From the NCBI GenBank assembly GCA_014871385.1, contig CM026433.1:3112474-3176473 (forward strand): 64,000 nucleotides of DNA, written 5' to 3'. The DNA comes from Ceratodon purpureus (taxonomy: Eukaryota > Streptophyta > Bryopsida > Pseudoditrichales > Ditrichaceae). The stretch's first letter is position 1, and each line of letters starts with the position of its first letter. Made by a program: the position numbers and the translations under genes. The notes beneath the pieces are model-generated. The model had not been told where the DNA came from and ran no database searches. It saw only the letters and a list, made by a program, of their open reading frames with translations. Below are positions 20,326-32,688 of this stretch, in pieces.

Positions 20326-23300
20326 ATGGGGAGCTTCTTCAGGCTCCTAGTCGTGGCCGTGGTGTTGCTTCAAGGGTCGGCGCTTCTGGATGCCGCAAGG
20401 AACGTCGATATTCCTGTTCGTTCCACGGTGATCATCATCGGCGCTGGCATGTCAGGTTGGGATGTGTACTGTGGTATTTGAAGATGTGCTAGAATGTCGT
20501 TGGGTGATTCTCTCGAAGAATGCTGTGTTAGCAGATGGAGCTCACTTGCACATGAATCGTTTGATGATAATGTTCATTACCTGCGTTTGTCATGATATTG
20601 GAATTCAAAAGACACATCTATCTACACTTCTGGAGGTATAATTTTAGTTTGTATGAGTATTCAGTAACAGTACTGAGCTTATAGAATGTTTGCAGGTATC
20701 AACGCAGGGAAACGCCTGGTCGAGAAGGGCGTGACGGACATCATAATCCTCGAGGCCAGAGAGCAGATTGGCGGGAGGATGTATAGCCACGACTTCAATG
20801 GCATCACTATCGAGAAAGGAGCCAACTGGATCGAGGGCACTGGAGGGGGGTTGCAAAACCCTATCCTCCCCATCGCCGAGGCAATTGGTCTTATTTACGA
20901 CGTATCGAACTTTGACAACACTACCAACAACGTCTTTGATCAGAAGTACGTCCGCAACTGACATCTGCGCTTTCTACTGACGTAGCCGCCGGAAGCTTAT
21001 CCTGGCATAATTCCGAGTTTTTCGAGTTGTAGCTAACGTGCATAAGTTGATGTGATCATCCTTCAGGCATAATGCACCTGACAATGCTATATTGCTGCAG
21101 TGGTTTTGTGGCTCCAGAGGTGGCAGAGGCGACAGCCAAGAAGGTCGAAGAAATGTATGAGTTTACGGAGCAGTTGGGAATCCAGATGAACAACTCAACT
21201 GAGTCGGATGTCTGTGTGCTAACCGCTCAGCGATTCTACAACCAGTACGTTGCATTGTGCTGAATCTATTCATGTTACGGATTTTCGTGTAACACATCAG
21301 ATATCATTTAGTTTTTAGTTGAGCTTTAACAAATAGTACATTGAAAAGCTTACTATTGTGATATTGTGATTCATAGAGCCAAAGTTCCAGGTACTCCAGT
21401 GGAGATGGCGTTGGACTACTACCATAACGATTTTGAGTTCGCAGGTTTGTAAATAACATGAACTGTTATAATAATAGCTTCTTTTGTATTAATGTCGAGT
21501 TGTTCAAAGGCTCAAATTGAGTTGTACCTATTGCTGCCTTAGCTAGCACTGGGTTGATCATGGGGTGGGCATGTCCATCGATCAGTACTCATTTGTGTCG
21601 TTGTGTCGTGTGATCAGAGCCACCGAGAGTGACAAGTTTAAAGAGTACGCAGCCTCTCAAGACATTCTCCGATTTTGGAGGAGATTTAAACTTCGTTCAT
21701 GACCCTCGGGGCTACAAAGCTGTCGTGCATCACTTGGCGCACTCATACCTGGCGAACAAGGACGGCAAAATCACAGACCCTCGTCTGAAGCTGAACAAGG
21801 TACACTTCTTCCGAACAGCTTCGGTTCTCACATGGTGAGATTACTTTTTCTTTCAGGGCCCTTACCTTCAAAAGCCATGCGACCTTAAGTAATATTTCAA
21901 AAAATTGCGAGTTCTTCCGTTTCATAGTATTGGACTGAATTAGATTGTAATAGATCAGCTGTAGTTCTATTTAAGCATGATGTGGCTACCACATTACTAA
22001 TATGTCCATGTATGTTTTGGGTTAAACGATACTGTGACACTTGTGCAGGTTGTAAACAAGGTCGAGTATCGGAAGAGGGGAGTTCGAGTGATGTGTGAAG
22101 ACGGGTCGGTGTACGTTGCCGGCTACGCAATTGTGTCCGTGAGTCTGGGCGTTCTTCAGAGCAACCTCATCGACTTTGAGCCGGACCTCCCGGTATTTGC
22201 ACGCAACTATCACTTAATGCTGTGATAATGCTGAGTTTAATTTTCAGCCAGAAGCCGAGTTGATTTGAGATATGCGCAGAATTACATGCTCGACTTGTCT
22301 TTCCTGCACTTTGGTATTGATGCTTAATTTCTGTAATTGTGCGAGACCTAGGAGCTTTGTAACGTGATCTTACCTAATTGAGTGCTACCTCGCAGTTCTG
22401 GAAGCTCAAATCCATCTATACATTTAACATGGCTGTCTACACCAAGATCTTCTTGAAGTTTCCTCGCACATTCTGGAACACTCACCCAGGTGCGAAGTTT
22501 TTCGTGTACGCCGACGAGCGCCGGGGATACTACCCCATCTGGGAGGTGGGTGGTTTTTCACTAGTAAAAATTGGCCCCGGCTAACGTCTCAAAAACTTCC
22601 TGTGAAAAATCTTGGATTTCTTTTGTACTCTGGGATTAGCCCCCAAAATGATCTCATTACGGGGCTAATGTTCTGAAGATCTTTGCAAGGTAGAAGTTAA
22701 CCGGGGCCAAAGTGTCACCGATTAGGCCCCCACAGTTTAGCCCGGGGGCTAACGTCTCGAAAACTCCCTGTGTAATTCTGCAGTAATTCCTGCCGTTACT
22801 TAATCCTTACAGTGGACATGTTCTCAGAATTTGGACAGCGAGTTTCCGGGGCAGAATCTCCTGATGGTGACTGTCACAGACGAAGAGGCACGCCGGGTAG
22901 AGCAACAGCCGGACAGCGAGACTTTGGATGAAATCATGGGTGTGCTTCGATCCATGTATGGACCAGACGTTCCCAGAGCGGAAGCCATTTTCGTACCGAG
23001 ATGGTTCACCGATCGCCTCTTCCGGGGATCTTTCTCGAACTGGCCCTTGGGTGTTGACTCCAGCACCTTCGATCATCTTCAGGTAATTCGCTTCTTCAGT
23101 TATAAAGACATAACAGTTTCGGCACATTTAGATCATGATGATAAGGCCAGGTATAGTTTACAAGGTCACAGGATATTCTCGACAATGCTGATCAAAGTTT
23201 CGAGGTTGACTGAAATTTTCTTGACAGGCGCCAGTGAAGTCTCTGTACTTCACAGGGGAGCATACGAGCGAAAAATACAATGGTTATGTCCATGGAGCCT

Positions 23301-23738
23301 ACTTGCAAGGTATGTCAGTATTGAATATGTTCTCAATGTTCAGCAGTAAATGGCTTAATTGTTACACGGGAAACATTTCGTGTTTATCACTTTGGGGTCA
23401 AGTAGCCTGGAACATCATTGCATGCATGGTTCTGTTCCTACCTAAAGTTCATATTAAAGGTTTTAAAATAGAAAGAAAACAGTCTCTTGCTCGATAGTGC
23501 ATCTTTGGATGAGAAAGGGTGGGCAAAGAAAGTAATGTACCTGCCGCTGTAATTTGATGTGCTGTTTCATTGTTGTTCAGGAATTGTCACGGCAAACGAA
23601 CTACTTGATTGCATGTTCAAGCGCAAGTGCTCCAAGCCAAACTCGGCTTATGAAAGTGTTGTTGCCAATGCTCACACTGAAACTGAGCTTTTGAGACAGA
23701 TGAAGAAAAACACGAGGACCCCTGATGCAGCCCGCTAA
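20326..23738 (+). CDS. PAO: Polyamine oxidase, secreted type, 520 aa, ten exons
   Basis: FAD-dependent oxidation of polyamines (spermidine/spermine) with release of hydrogen peroxide, by family the apoplastic back- or terminal-catabolism enzymes of plants. Exons: 20326-20455, 20696-20945, 21101-21244, 21377-21444, 21618-21799, 22049-22192, 22396-22545, 22828-23082, 23228-23309, 23581-23738. All are GT-AG with consistent phases; total 1563 nt. Residues 1-24 are a hydrophobic signal peptide ([18 protein letters not shown]). The dinucleotide-binding motif [10 protein letters not shown] is at about 35-44. EARxxIGGRM and KGANWIEG follow, and the C-terminal FAD motif [20 protein letters not shown] is intact. 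Length fits maize-type PAO (about 500 aa). I chose ATG 20326 because it opens the signal peptide. Intron 7 carries a duplicated insertion (see 22565-22780). Confidence 0.93.
22565..22780 (+). repeat. Direct repeat inside PAO intron 7
   Basis: The sequence GGCTAACGTCTCAAAAACTT with CCTGTG occurs near 22579 and again, with two changes, near 22748, about 170 bp apart. GGGGCTAA and TTAGCCCC words between them can pair. It looks like an old small insertion in the intron. Confidence 0.5.
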
Positions 23739-25390
23739 ACGTGATGAGTGACCGGGGCTTATTGTTTTCAAAGATTCGTGTTGAGATCTGTAAGTCGAAT
23801 GAGATTCGTTAATTAATTTCCTGGTCTTCTTTTTCTAAATAAGTCACAGCAGTGTATGGTCTGCAAAGCATTTGCGAAGAAATGGACATAGTGTTAGGGC
23901 CAATGAAGTGCTGCTCTTTCTTTATGCCGTACTTAAATTACCTGAGTACTAAAATTTCTCTTCGGAATTTGTAGAGCTCGAGAAAGATTTGGAGGATGCG
24001 AAGCAAAGGAGGTCTTTGGAGATTGCTAGAATTACTGTATGATTTTCTACCGCAATTCGCTGCTAAGCTTAGCTTTGAGAAAATGTTATAAGCGTTGTAC
24101 TATTAGATGTATGAATATGTGTTACGTGAACCGGATCTTTTGAATTCCACTTCAGGTAAGTCTAGAGCACGAAGGAAGATTGGCGATCAAAAGTGTATTC
24201 TTCTACTGTTTCTTTACTATAAGAAAGTTTATTTTTCTGTAATATGTTTCTCTCAGAAGAATTACAGTCGCTGTAAAGTAACTGCTCATATTTCACCATA
24301 GAGGGCGACTGTAGATTTGATATATGTGGACAATGTACGACATTCGATTACTAAATGACTTGGAAACAAATAGTTTGTATTTAACCATCTATTTGTGCCA
24401 ATCTATGCATCGATGAAGTAGTGAACAAGTTGCAGGTAATTCATACCATCACGATGCAAATTTTGCTTATTCCCAACCATCACAATGCAATGAAACCAAG
24501 TTCCAATCCAGGGAGAAATCAATGTAATGCTGCTAGCTGGTTGCTTTTAGGTGAATCCTTCGTTTCACAAATAGAGGAATTCCTTCCTGCAACAGCATCG
24601 AGACTTGACAGTAGATCGGCACTGAGTCATGTGATAACTTAAGCCCCACTTGTCTCCTAAAATACTGCACTATTGATGAAACAAAGCCTTGTAATTCTCG
24701 TTTCTGTTTTTAGTTTATACAAATGAAGGAAGCCGTCATTGCAAAGAGAAAGAAATAATAAACAAAGAAGACAGTTTTATGGTCTGCACTAAGTAGAATT
24801 CAATTTAGTAAGGCTCAGTTCCAACCGTTGACATACTACGTCATTTGGAATGGATTTTAGCGGCTGGTCAATCCTGCCCGTCACACAACTCATGCCCTTC
24901 ATTAGTCGCATTTCTAATTGCTTCCATACACACACTCTCCACTATTTCCACTTTGGAATTTAGAATTAGACAGCTCATCAGATGTCGGAATACAACTTAT
25001 TATTTTATCCAGCACCACTATCATATCATTATCACCCCAATATCACCAGGTATCAATCGAAGATCGGATCCAGTGATCCTTGTTTTTGAAATTATCCTCC
25101 TGATTCCGTGCACATAACATTTCAGATCGCACACTACTCCAATGTGATGAGAACTATAAGTTTGTATCTCGAGAGTTCATTTTCGTGGTGGATCGATCTG
25201 AATTTCATATTCTCGGTATACATTGCATTCCCTCCATGTTTGCTATCGTCTCTTCAATGGTCTTTTGAGTCTTTAGAGTGCTTTCGCAGCAGTGATCGAT
25301 ATGATTTGGAGCACCTCCTTGTCGATTGCTCGGATGTACACATTGGACTAACGATTGCTTTGTCAATTTGCAGTGAAGTTGCCGTGCAGT
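23739..25390. other. Gene-less intergenic stretch
   Basis: 3' flank of the polyamine oxidase gene and 5' flank of the extensin-like gene. No gene was supported. Confidence 0.5.
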
Positions 25391-26707
25391 ATGGCATCCA
25401 CTCATGGTCTTGTAGTGTTGATCATCGCTGCACTGACCGTTCTCATATTCTGCAACATTCACATTGGTATGCGATTGGGAGTAATTGAATTCTTGAGCTA
25501 TTATGAGTTGCAAATCTGTTTGGAGTACACTGGTAACAAGTTGGCTTGCTTTTAAATTGGAATATTAACAAGCAACGGCGTCCAGGCTTAACAAGATCTT
25601 GGTTTTATTCTATGTATGAAGTTTGAGGAGATTCATTTCTGTGCAGATGCTGCAAGAGTGTGCAATAATGTGGATAACTGCGGCTACAGTCACGTGAAGT
25701 GCCCAAACCGGCCTCACAGCGATCGCTTCTGCAAGGACGGCCAGTGCGGGATCAAATGCAAGGGCTCGTACAGAGATTGTGATTGCAAGCAGAGCAATGG
25801 CTGCGAGACCGATGTGGAGGAAGATACTCTCAATTGTGGTAGATGTAAACACAAGTGTCCGGTTCCTGCAAACAGCGTAGCAACGTGCAATGACGGGGAG
25901 TGCGGTTTCAAATGCAAACCGGGCTTCAAGCTTTACAATTACTGTTGCGTTGCTGTGACACCTCCTCCTCCACCTCCAAGTCCATCACGTCCTCCGCCAC
26001 CCTTCGTTTATTCATCTCCTCCTCCTCCGCCCTTCTTGTCTCCATCTCCCCCTCCACCCGTGGTTCTTTCGTCTCCTCCTCCACCCGTGGTTCTTTCGTC
26101 TCCTCCTCCACCCGTGGTTCTTTCCTCTCCTCCTCCACCCGTGGTTTTTTCGTCTCCTCCTCCACCCTTGGTTCTTTCCTCTCCTCCTCCACCCGTGGTT
26201 TTTTCGTCTCCTCCTCCACCCTTGGTTCTTTCCTCTCCTCCTCCACCCTTGGTTCTTTCCTCTCCTCCTCCACCCTTGGTTCTTTCCTCTCCTCCTCCAC
26301 CCGTGGTTCTTTCGTCTCCTCCTCCACCCGTGGTTCTTTCGTCTCCTCCTCCACCCGTGGTTCTTTCGTCTCCTCCTCCACCCGTGGTTCTTTCGTCTCC
26401 TCCTCCACCCGTGGTTCTTTCGTCTCCTCCTCCACCCGTGGTTCTTTCCTCTCCTCCTCCACCCGAGGTTCTGTCATCTCCTCCTCCACCCGAGGTTCTG
26501 TCATCTCCTCCTCCACCCGAGGTTCTTTCGTCTCCTCCTCCACCCTCGGTTCTGTCATCTCCTCCTCCACCCGTGGTTCTGTCATCTCCTCCTCCACCCG
26601 AGGTTCTGTCATCTCCTCCTCCACCCTCGGTTCTTTCGTCTCCTCCTCCACCCGTGGTTCTGTCATCTCCTCCCCCACCCCTTGTTCTGTCACCTCCGGC
26701 GGCCTAA
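25391..26707 (+). CDS. Secreted Cys-rich domain fused to extensin-like SPPPP repeats, 378 aa
   Basis: Exons 25391-25466 and 25647-26707 (phase 1). Residues 1-25 form a signal peptide (LVVLIIAALTVLIFC). Residues 26-129 contain 17 Cys arranged as repeats such as CKDGQCGIKCKG, NGCETD, NCGRCKHKC and CNDGECGFKCKPG. Similar NGCETD/NCGxC modules are well known from secreted bacterial proteins and occur in some plant proteins. The rest is (SSPPPPxVL)n with about 24 copies of a 9-residue unit (27 bp in DNA), where x is V, L, E or S. SPPPP is the extensin glycosylation motif, so a hydroxyproline-rich cell-wall protein is inferred. Tyr cross-linking motifs are nearly absent. Copy number should vary between individuals because the DNA repeat is so regular. 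Confidence 0.85.
26045..26697 (+). repeat. 27-bp coding minisatellite
   Basis: About 24 copies of TCTCCTCCTCCACCCGTGGT plus TCTTTCG, with point variants that create the VVL, LVL, VVF, EVL and SVL forms of the encoded 9-mer. Long open frames on the other frame and strand are by-products of this composition. Confidence 0.95.
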
Positions 26708-28310
26708 ATGCGCGTCCTCTAGAAGGATCCAAAGCCTTCGAAACTTGAGGCGAAGACTTAAAACACTAGTGGCCATCTCCTCTGCAATGTGACTGGATGG
26801 GTTTCAACCAAGACACTACAGTCTCAACAGTTTCACTCATCTAGTTCGAAATCTAGGTGACTGTGAGCGGGAGGAATGGAGTGATTCTTTGTTCGAGTTC
26901 GACTTGAGGTGTGTGAGAGAATCAAGTCAGACAACAATAACAGTTCGCAAATTTTTGCAAGAGAGTACTGAGAGTTCTGTTGTGACGGCATTGATTTATT
27001 TTATAAACACGATTAATTATGACTTACAGTTTGTCCTTCAGAATTTTCTGTGAGGATTGTTATTGATTGTGAGAAAAAGTTGAACAGCGATTGCAATTTG
27101 ATCACAATGTAGCCTAGTTCAGAGGGCACGATATAAAGGACCTTTCAGAGGCAATTGTTCTTCTTCAAGGCAATTGTGCCCAAAGCCGTCTGTATTCCTC
27201 AAAACCGACATCTAGCCGATCTGTACACTTTCACACCAAAAATCTTCGAAATTGACAGAATATCATATTGAGAATACTAACGGTTCTAGCTATACGTTCC
27301 ACTCTTTGGAGCTCCTTCATTCGCCCCAGCACTGTCTCTGAGGAGGGCATAATTCACTAACCCAAAACCGTCACTGAACCCAAAAACAATATATCTATGT
27401 ATTGTCCACATTCGACTCCTCAAATTCTTGAATTTTATAGATATAGCCGAATCTAGTTACACATCCCGCACTCAGTCGCCAGTGAATTTGGAAAATGCTG
27501 CCATGTGCAGTTGGAGTAGGAAAGTTGCCTGTATCACAACCAAAGAGGGAGGCTGCGCAGAAAGCAAACTTGTTCGGAGACAAGGAATGCATCAACTTAC
27601 CCCAGAACCATCACTACACCTAACGCAAATATATCTCTACCATCTGCATAGATTTGACTGTGAATTATGAGAAGTCTGTAGATGATGGCGGTTTCAAGTG
27701 CGGTGACGTTGTTTGGAATCGGCTCTGATGGTCACCTGCGGCGAGAATCCGATTGTGCTGCAGCTTTTGTTCTCCGCTCTCGATCTCCATCGCCGGTGTC
27801 GCCATCGCCATCGCCGGCCTGCCTGCCATTTCTTCCTTCTCGGTCACGACAACGCTTGTCACGGCCTGCACGCCAACACGACAAACCGCACGATCGCTGT
27901 TGTTGCAGCTTACAACTTAATCAAGTGCTCTCCAATTTTGATCTCTGCCACAACTTGCAGTAATTGACAGCTTGATTGTGAGTCGCTCGCTGCTTTGTCG
28001 CGGCCTGTACGCTAAGAGAACAAGTCGTACGTTTGCTGATTTTGGAACGCAACGTACGATCTGCAGTTGCGACAATTCGAAAGAATTAGTTAGCAGGTCG
28101 ATTGTGAGGCCTGATCCGGGAGTCGGTTGTTGTAGATTGTCTCAGGGTTCGTCATTTGCCTCTTTATATTCCAGGATCGTTTATGTTCTCAGTGAATAAT
28201 GTTTTAGCAACTCGTACAGAAGCCTGTTTATGTTCGCAGTGAACTAGGTTCTTGAAGCCGAGCACTACGGTACATTTGATAAAATTTGTCGATAATATTT
28301 GATTGGAGTC
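26708..28310. other. Gene-less intergenic stretch
   Basis: Contains GC-rich patches near 27690-28100 with short open frames (Ser/Pro/Arg rich) that lack any family match or matching splice structure. It is likely promoter and 5' UTR of the DnaJ gene. Paired words such as CACGGCCTGCACGC and CGCGGCCTGTACGC suggest a small internal duplication. Confidence 0.4.
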
Positions 28311-31149
28311 ATGGCGGCATGTCAAACGACGATGTCCTTGACGTGCGCGTGTAGGCTGCCCGCATATGCATCTTCTTGCGACAAGAGCAGTGAGAGGTTT
28401 TGCGCCGTACATGTTGGAGGTTCAACTCAGCTCAGACCTCTGAGTGTTCGTAAGACGTTCCGTATGAGCCGCACGCCAATATTTAGGAAGAGCGGGGTGA
28501 GACGGGAAACATGCGCTCAGTTTGGTGGAGATGGCGATCTTGACTTTGACGACGATGCCATGGCTGAGGATTTCTATTCGGTGCTTGGTTTGGTAAGTCT
28601 CTCATCAATAACGTGCACGTTTAAGGAAATTCTTTAGTTAGTTTGTAAATAAGAACGTCTTTAATGTTTGCCGCCTTTCGCTGCAGACACCCGATGCGAC
28701 GCAAGAGGAGATCAAGAAGGCGTACTACACTTGCATGAAGACATGTCATCCAGATCTTAGTGGCAATAATCCTGACTCCAACGACTTCTGTATGTTTGTA
28801 AACGAAATTTATGAGGTATGATTGCCATGTGCTCCTCGCGATCGCACAAGTTTCCTTTGTTAAGTCTTGTAATGCACGCGAGGATGGAAGTCGGTCTCAT
28901 TTTGGCAGGTATGGACGATTTGTGATGGAAGTTTCTTCTAACAAATTTGTGCCGATGTTTAGGTGCTAAGCGATCCAGACCAACGAACAGTCTACGATGA
29001 GATTAATGGATACTCAGTGACGGCAGCAAATCCCTTCTTGAGTTCTGAACAAGAGCGTGACCACGCGTTTGTTGACGAGTTCAGTTGCATTGGTGAGATT
29101 TTGCTCGCAGCATGGCTGGTAGCTTGGAAGTTTTTTTCGAAAAGAAACCCTAACTTGTAGCTTAAGATCATCCTTTCAAATGGCCACTTACTTCAGTTGT
29201 CCTTATTCTTTTTCGTCCTGAAGCAGTTTAGAGTGTATGTGATGAGAATGAATGGATGTAAAATTGTGTGCAGGCTGCAAGAATTGCGCCAATGTGGCTC
29301 CGGATACCTTCGAGATTGAGGACGAGTTCGGAAGAGCACGGGTCCACTGTCAATTAGGGAATGTCCGACTGGCGCAAGAGGCTATCGATACATGGTAAGA
29401 TCAAGCTCAATTATCATACATCTTTTTCTTTCTGGATGAAACATTAGTCAGAGACTTGGAGTAGGTAGAAGGGCCAGATGAGTGAAGGTCAGATGTTCTC
29501 CTGCTGAAGCACTGTTTCGTCTCCTAAGTCCTTTACATGTCACTGATGAGACGGTTTCTGGTTTTGGCAGCCCGGTAGATTGCATTCACTGGGTGACGGC
29601 TGCTCAGTTGACGCTTCTTGAAGATGAGATGAGGAGGATTGAGCGTGTTAATGTGAGCACTTTAGACTTAGTCCTATTATCTTTCTTCAAAATCGATCAA
29701 TTGCGAGCTGAAAAGGTTGTTGCCAAGAGGTTCTTTGAAACACGAATGTTTTTTGTGATCTTGTACGAGATGTGATATTTCAGGATTACAAGCCTTATAT
29801 AGCCATTCATATTCCTTTGTGGGTTACGATGTTCAGGTAGCTATGATGCTGTCAGGCATGGGCTTCCAGTCACCCGACGTCTTTGCTCAGGTGATTGCTC
29901 GCATCCAAATCCACTTGGTAGATTCGCTTTTCTAACAATAAGATCGTTAAAGTGTGCCATGTATGCTTTCTTGGAGTTATTTGGAAGTGAGGCAGTTTTT
30001 AAATCCTTCTGAGATCTTGCAGGGAATTCCACTTCCATAATTGTGCTCCTCTATTAAATATATTTGGCTCACTCTCCTTTTTCCCTTGATAATGTTCATA
30101 GTCATGTTACACTACCTAGTCAGAAAACAGTGTGAGTGATTTGAATAAACTGGAATAAATTGGAATAATTTTTAGGAATAAATTGGTGAGTAATATGCTC
30201 TCGTTTGGCACTGAATTGAGACCTGCAGGCAAATTGGAGGTGGGAGAAACGGCAATCGAAGGCACTGGTATGTTTTGAAATCCTACATACAAGTTTGCAT
30301 TTGCTTCAATTAGTGACTTGTACATCAGGATAAATTGAACATATGTTGTCGAGAATGCATGTTGGATTATCTGGCTGAAGTTGGTCCTCTGATGATTATT
30401 TCCGCTAGTATGAATAGTGTCGGGAAGTAGTCAAGAATTCTCTGCTCTTTATCGGGCAAAGACGAAAAGCACTGGGACGTTAATTATTATTTCATAATTT
30501 CAATAGTAACTCAACTCCGCTGTCTGGGTGCTTCATCACGTAGGACTCGCACGATTGCAGCTTGAGTAGTTACTTTTTGGTATAACATAAATAAAGTGTA
30601 TATGATTCGACTGGCAGAATCGTGCACGAATTCGGATGATGAAAGAGAAGGGTACAGATTCCCCGAGAGCATGGTGGTGGAGCGGGTGGACCAATCCTGG
30701 AGGCGATGAAGATTTTAGGCCAGGTCTTTTTTATGAAATTTTGTTGAGAATTTGTTCCTTCAACTCATTGAAATTCGTTGTTTGGCTGCGAGCAGTCCCT
30801 TTCCTTCTAGAACCCATATCCTCCATAAGCAATTTTCTCCTCATCCTGAAATTGGTAGTTCCATTGTTTCCTTAACATAGTGCATGTATGATGCATACCC
30901 TCTGGCATTCTGTGTTCTTTTCCCGGTGCATATTAGTGAGTGGTGCACTTGTAAGTAGTCCTCATGCTTGTGACCTAATCATTACTGACTTCAGATGACG
31001 TGGGAGATCGGGAGCGAGCAGCAAAGACAGCCGCAGCATCCCGGCGTTGGCGAGAGTATTCTAGGCAGAACTCAGGACGGAGGAGCACTCAGACGCTTCT
31101 TTCAAAGTCAGGTGCTGAAGACGACATTAAGAAGACTACTGTCAATTAA
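28311..31149 (+). CDS. DnaJ domain plus 4Fe-4S ferredoxin domain protein, plastid type, 365 aa
   Basis: Exons: 28311-28592, 28687-28815, 28963-29092, 29274-29394, 29571-29652, 29837-29890, 30229-30267, 30618-30723, 30995-31149, all in phase, total 1098 nt. The first 80 residues are Ser/Arg rich without acidic residues until DLDFDDD, typical of a chloroplast transit peptide. The J domain runs from about 86 to 150 with HPD at 115-117. A ferredoxin-like site follows: Cys179-x2-Cys182-x2-Cys185 and the later CPVDC (221-225). The C-terminus is basic with many Trp near 265-300. This order matches the Arabidopsis DJC76/DJC77/DJC82 group, implicated in plastid J-protein function and redox sensing. 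Which of the three it matches best cannot be told by eye. Confidence 0.88.
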
Positions 31150-32688
31150 CTTGGAACCGGGCATAATCAAGGCCCCTCAAGGCCCCTCTACCATGCCACT
31201 GATATCTAACGATATGCTGTGGGTTCTCTGCCTCCACCATGTACACATGTTGCAAATTCGTTGGTTTTAGTATCATTTGACAATAAGTGATTAAATTAGT
31301 TTGCCTTCTGCAGATTCTTCATTCTTGCTGAACACATTTGGAATCATTAATTCTCTTCCATTGTTACTCATTACTGGTTTAACCATTCATGTATAGGTAC
31401 TAGAGCTGCTTGAAGCATGTACAGTACAGTAGTTACCCTTCCTGGGACTTGATGATCTTGTATTAATGTAGTAAACACTGGCTGCAGAGGCCGATAAGGA
31501 AACTATCTATCGGTGTCCCTCCGAGCCGACGTTATCCTTGTTCTAGGTTATCTGTCATTTACACATGCTCAGCCCTTGCTTTTAAAGTGGGCTCTAGCAA
31601 GTAGTTACAATTTCGTTCAAAGCAACAGTTATGTAAATATCATTAAAGTCAACACACTCGAAGTTTTAACAATTCTACTACTGGCAGTGCGGTGTTTAAA
31701 ATCCGATTGCATATCTTGATGCTATTTGATTATTGCATTCTGTACTACAAGTCCTGTGCGTCTTCTAGAGTCTTGACATGAGTGCTTATCAGTCCTTCCT
31801 CGTAACTCAAAATGTTTTCCAGTATTCCACAACGCAGAAAATTTGAAGAGTATCTTGCCATCATCGTGACATACCACAAATACACCTTACTGGACTACTT
31901 GCTTCGGAACCATATTAGAATCCGTAGACTAAGAAAATCCAAACTAATTTGGAGCCGGATAGTGTTTTCTGAGGATTTGAAATGTGCCAGTGCTTTGTTG
32001 GGGAAACTTATCACAATTATGTTATGACAGTCACAATTGCATGGTATATGCACAGATTCCGCATACCAATTACTTTCCATCCCATTGTCAGGAACTTAGC
32101 AGTAGAATGATACCATACTGTCAAAGTTCGTTGATTCATAAATTTATAACCAAAATATCAATAAAGCCTGCTGTTACGGTAGATGCCAAGAAATATTTGA
32201 AGATTTAAAGCATACTACTGTGCGAGATTCCATTCCAGCTCTGACGAACTGAGCAATAAAAAACACTTCATCCTGGCAACTTACATCCAAGATATGACAA
32301 ATGGCGCAATCATTTACTTCTTGCAGCTTTCCAGGTCAGTAGTGCAGCATGATCCACATGGTAAAACGCTTGCAAGCGCGGCACTTTACAAACAGTAATG
32401 TACTGTACCTTTCAACTACGACCATTGGAACAGGTCCAAGACGTTCACAACTTCACCCACCCTTAAAACTTCAAACAGCAACAACAATGGCACAACATGG
32501 AGAAAGAAGTTCATAGCAGCATTTGTTGAAAATATCCGGAGAGCTCACAGACAGAGCATGTGTATTCCGGTTCAAGTACCTGGTATCATTCTGAAACACA
32601 TGTACAAATTGGTGCATGGCTACAAATGCCTTCCTATACACTGATCCACAATGCACAGTTTCTTGACCATTACTAAAGAGAGAGCGGT
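31150..32688. other. Gene-less region between convergent genes
   Basis: 3' flanks of the DnaJ-ferredoxin gene and of COR413. No coding was supported. Confidence 0.5.

Noticed and set aside
25926-26732. Long antisense open frame (VEEEMTEPR repeats) and a second sense-strand frame (SSSTRGS repeats) over the extensin array
   Set aside because: Both arise because the 27-bp repeat has no stop in several frames; only the SPPPP frame has a signal peptide, a splice-joined upstream exon and a Cys-rich domain.
27682-27967. Open frames of 84-93 codons before the DnaJ gene
   Set aside because: Composition is Ser/Pro/Arg or His rich without family features, and no splice model joins them to the downstream gene.
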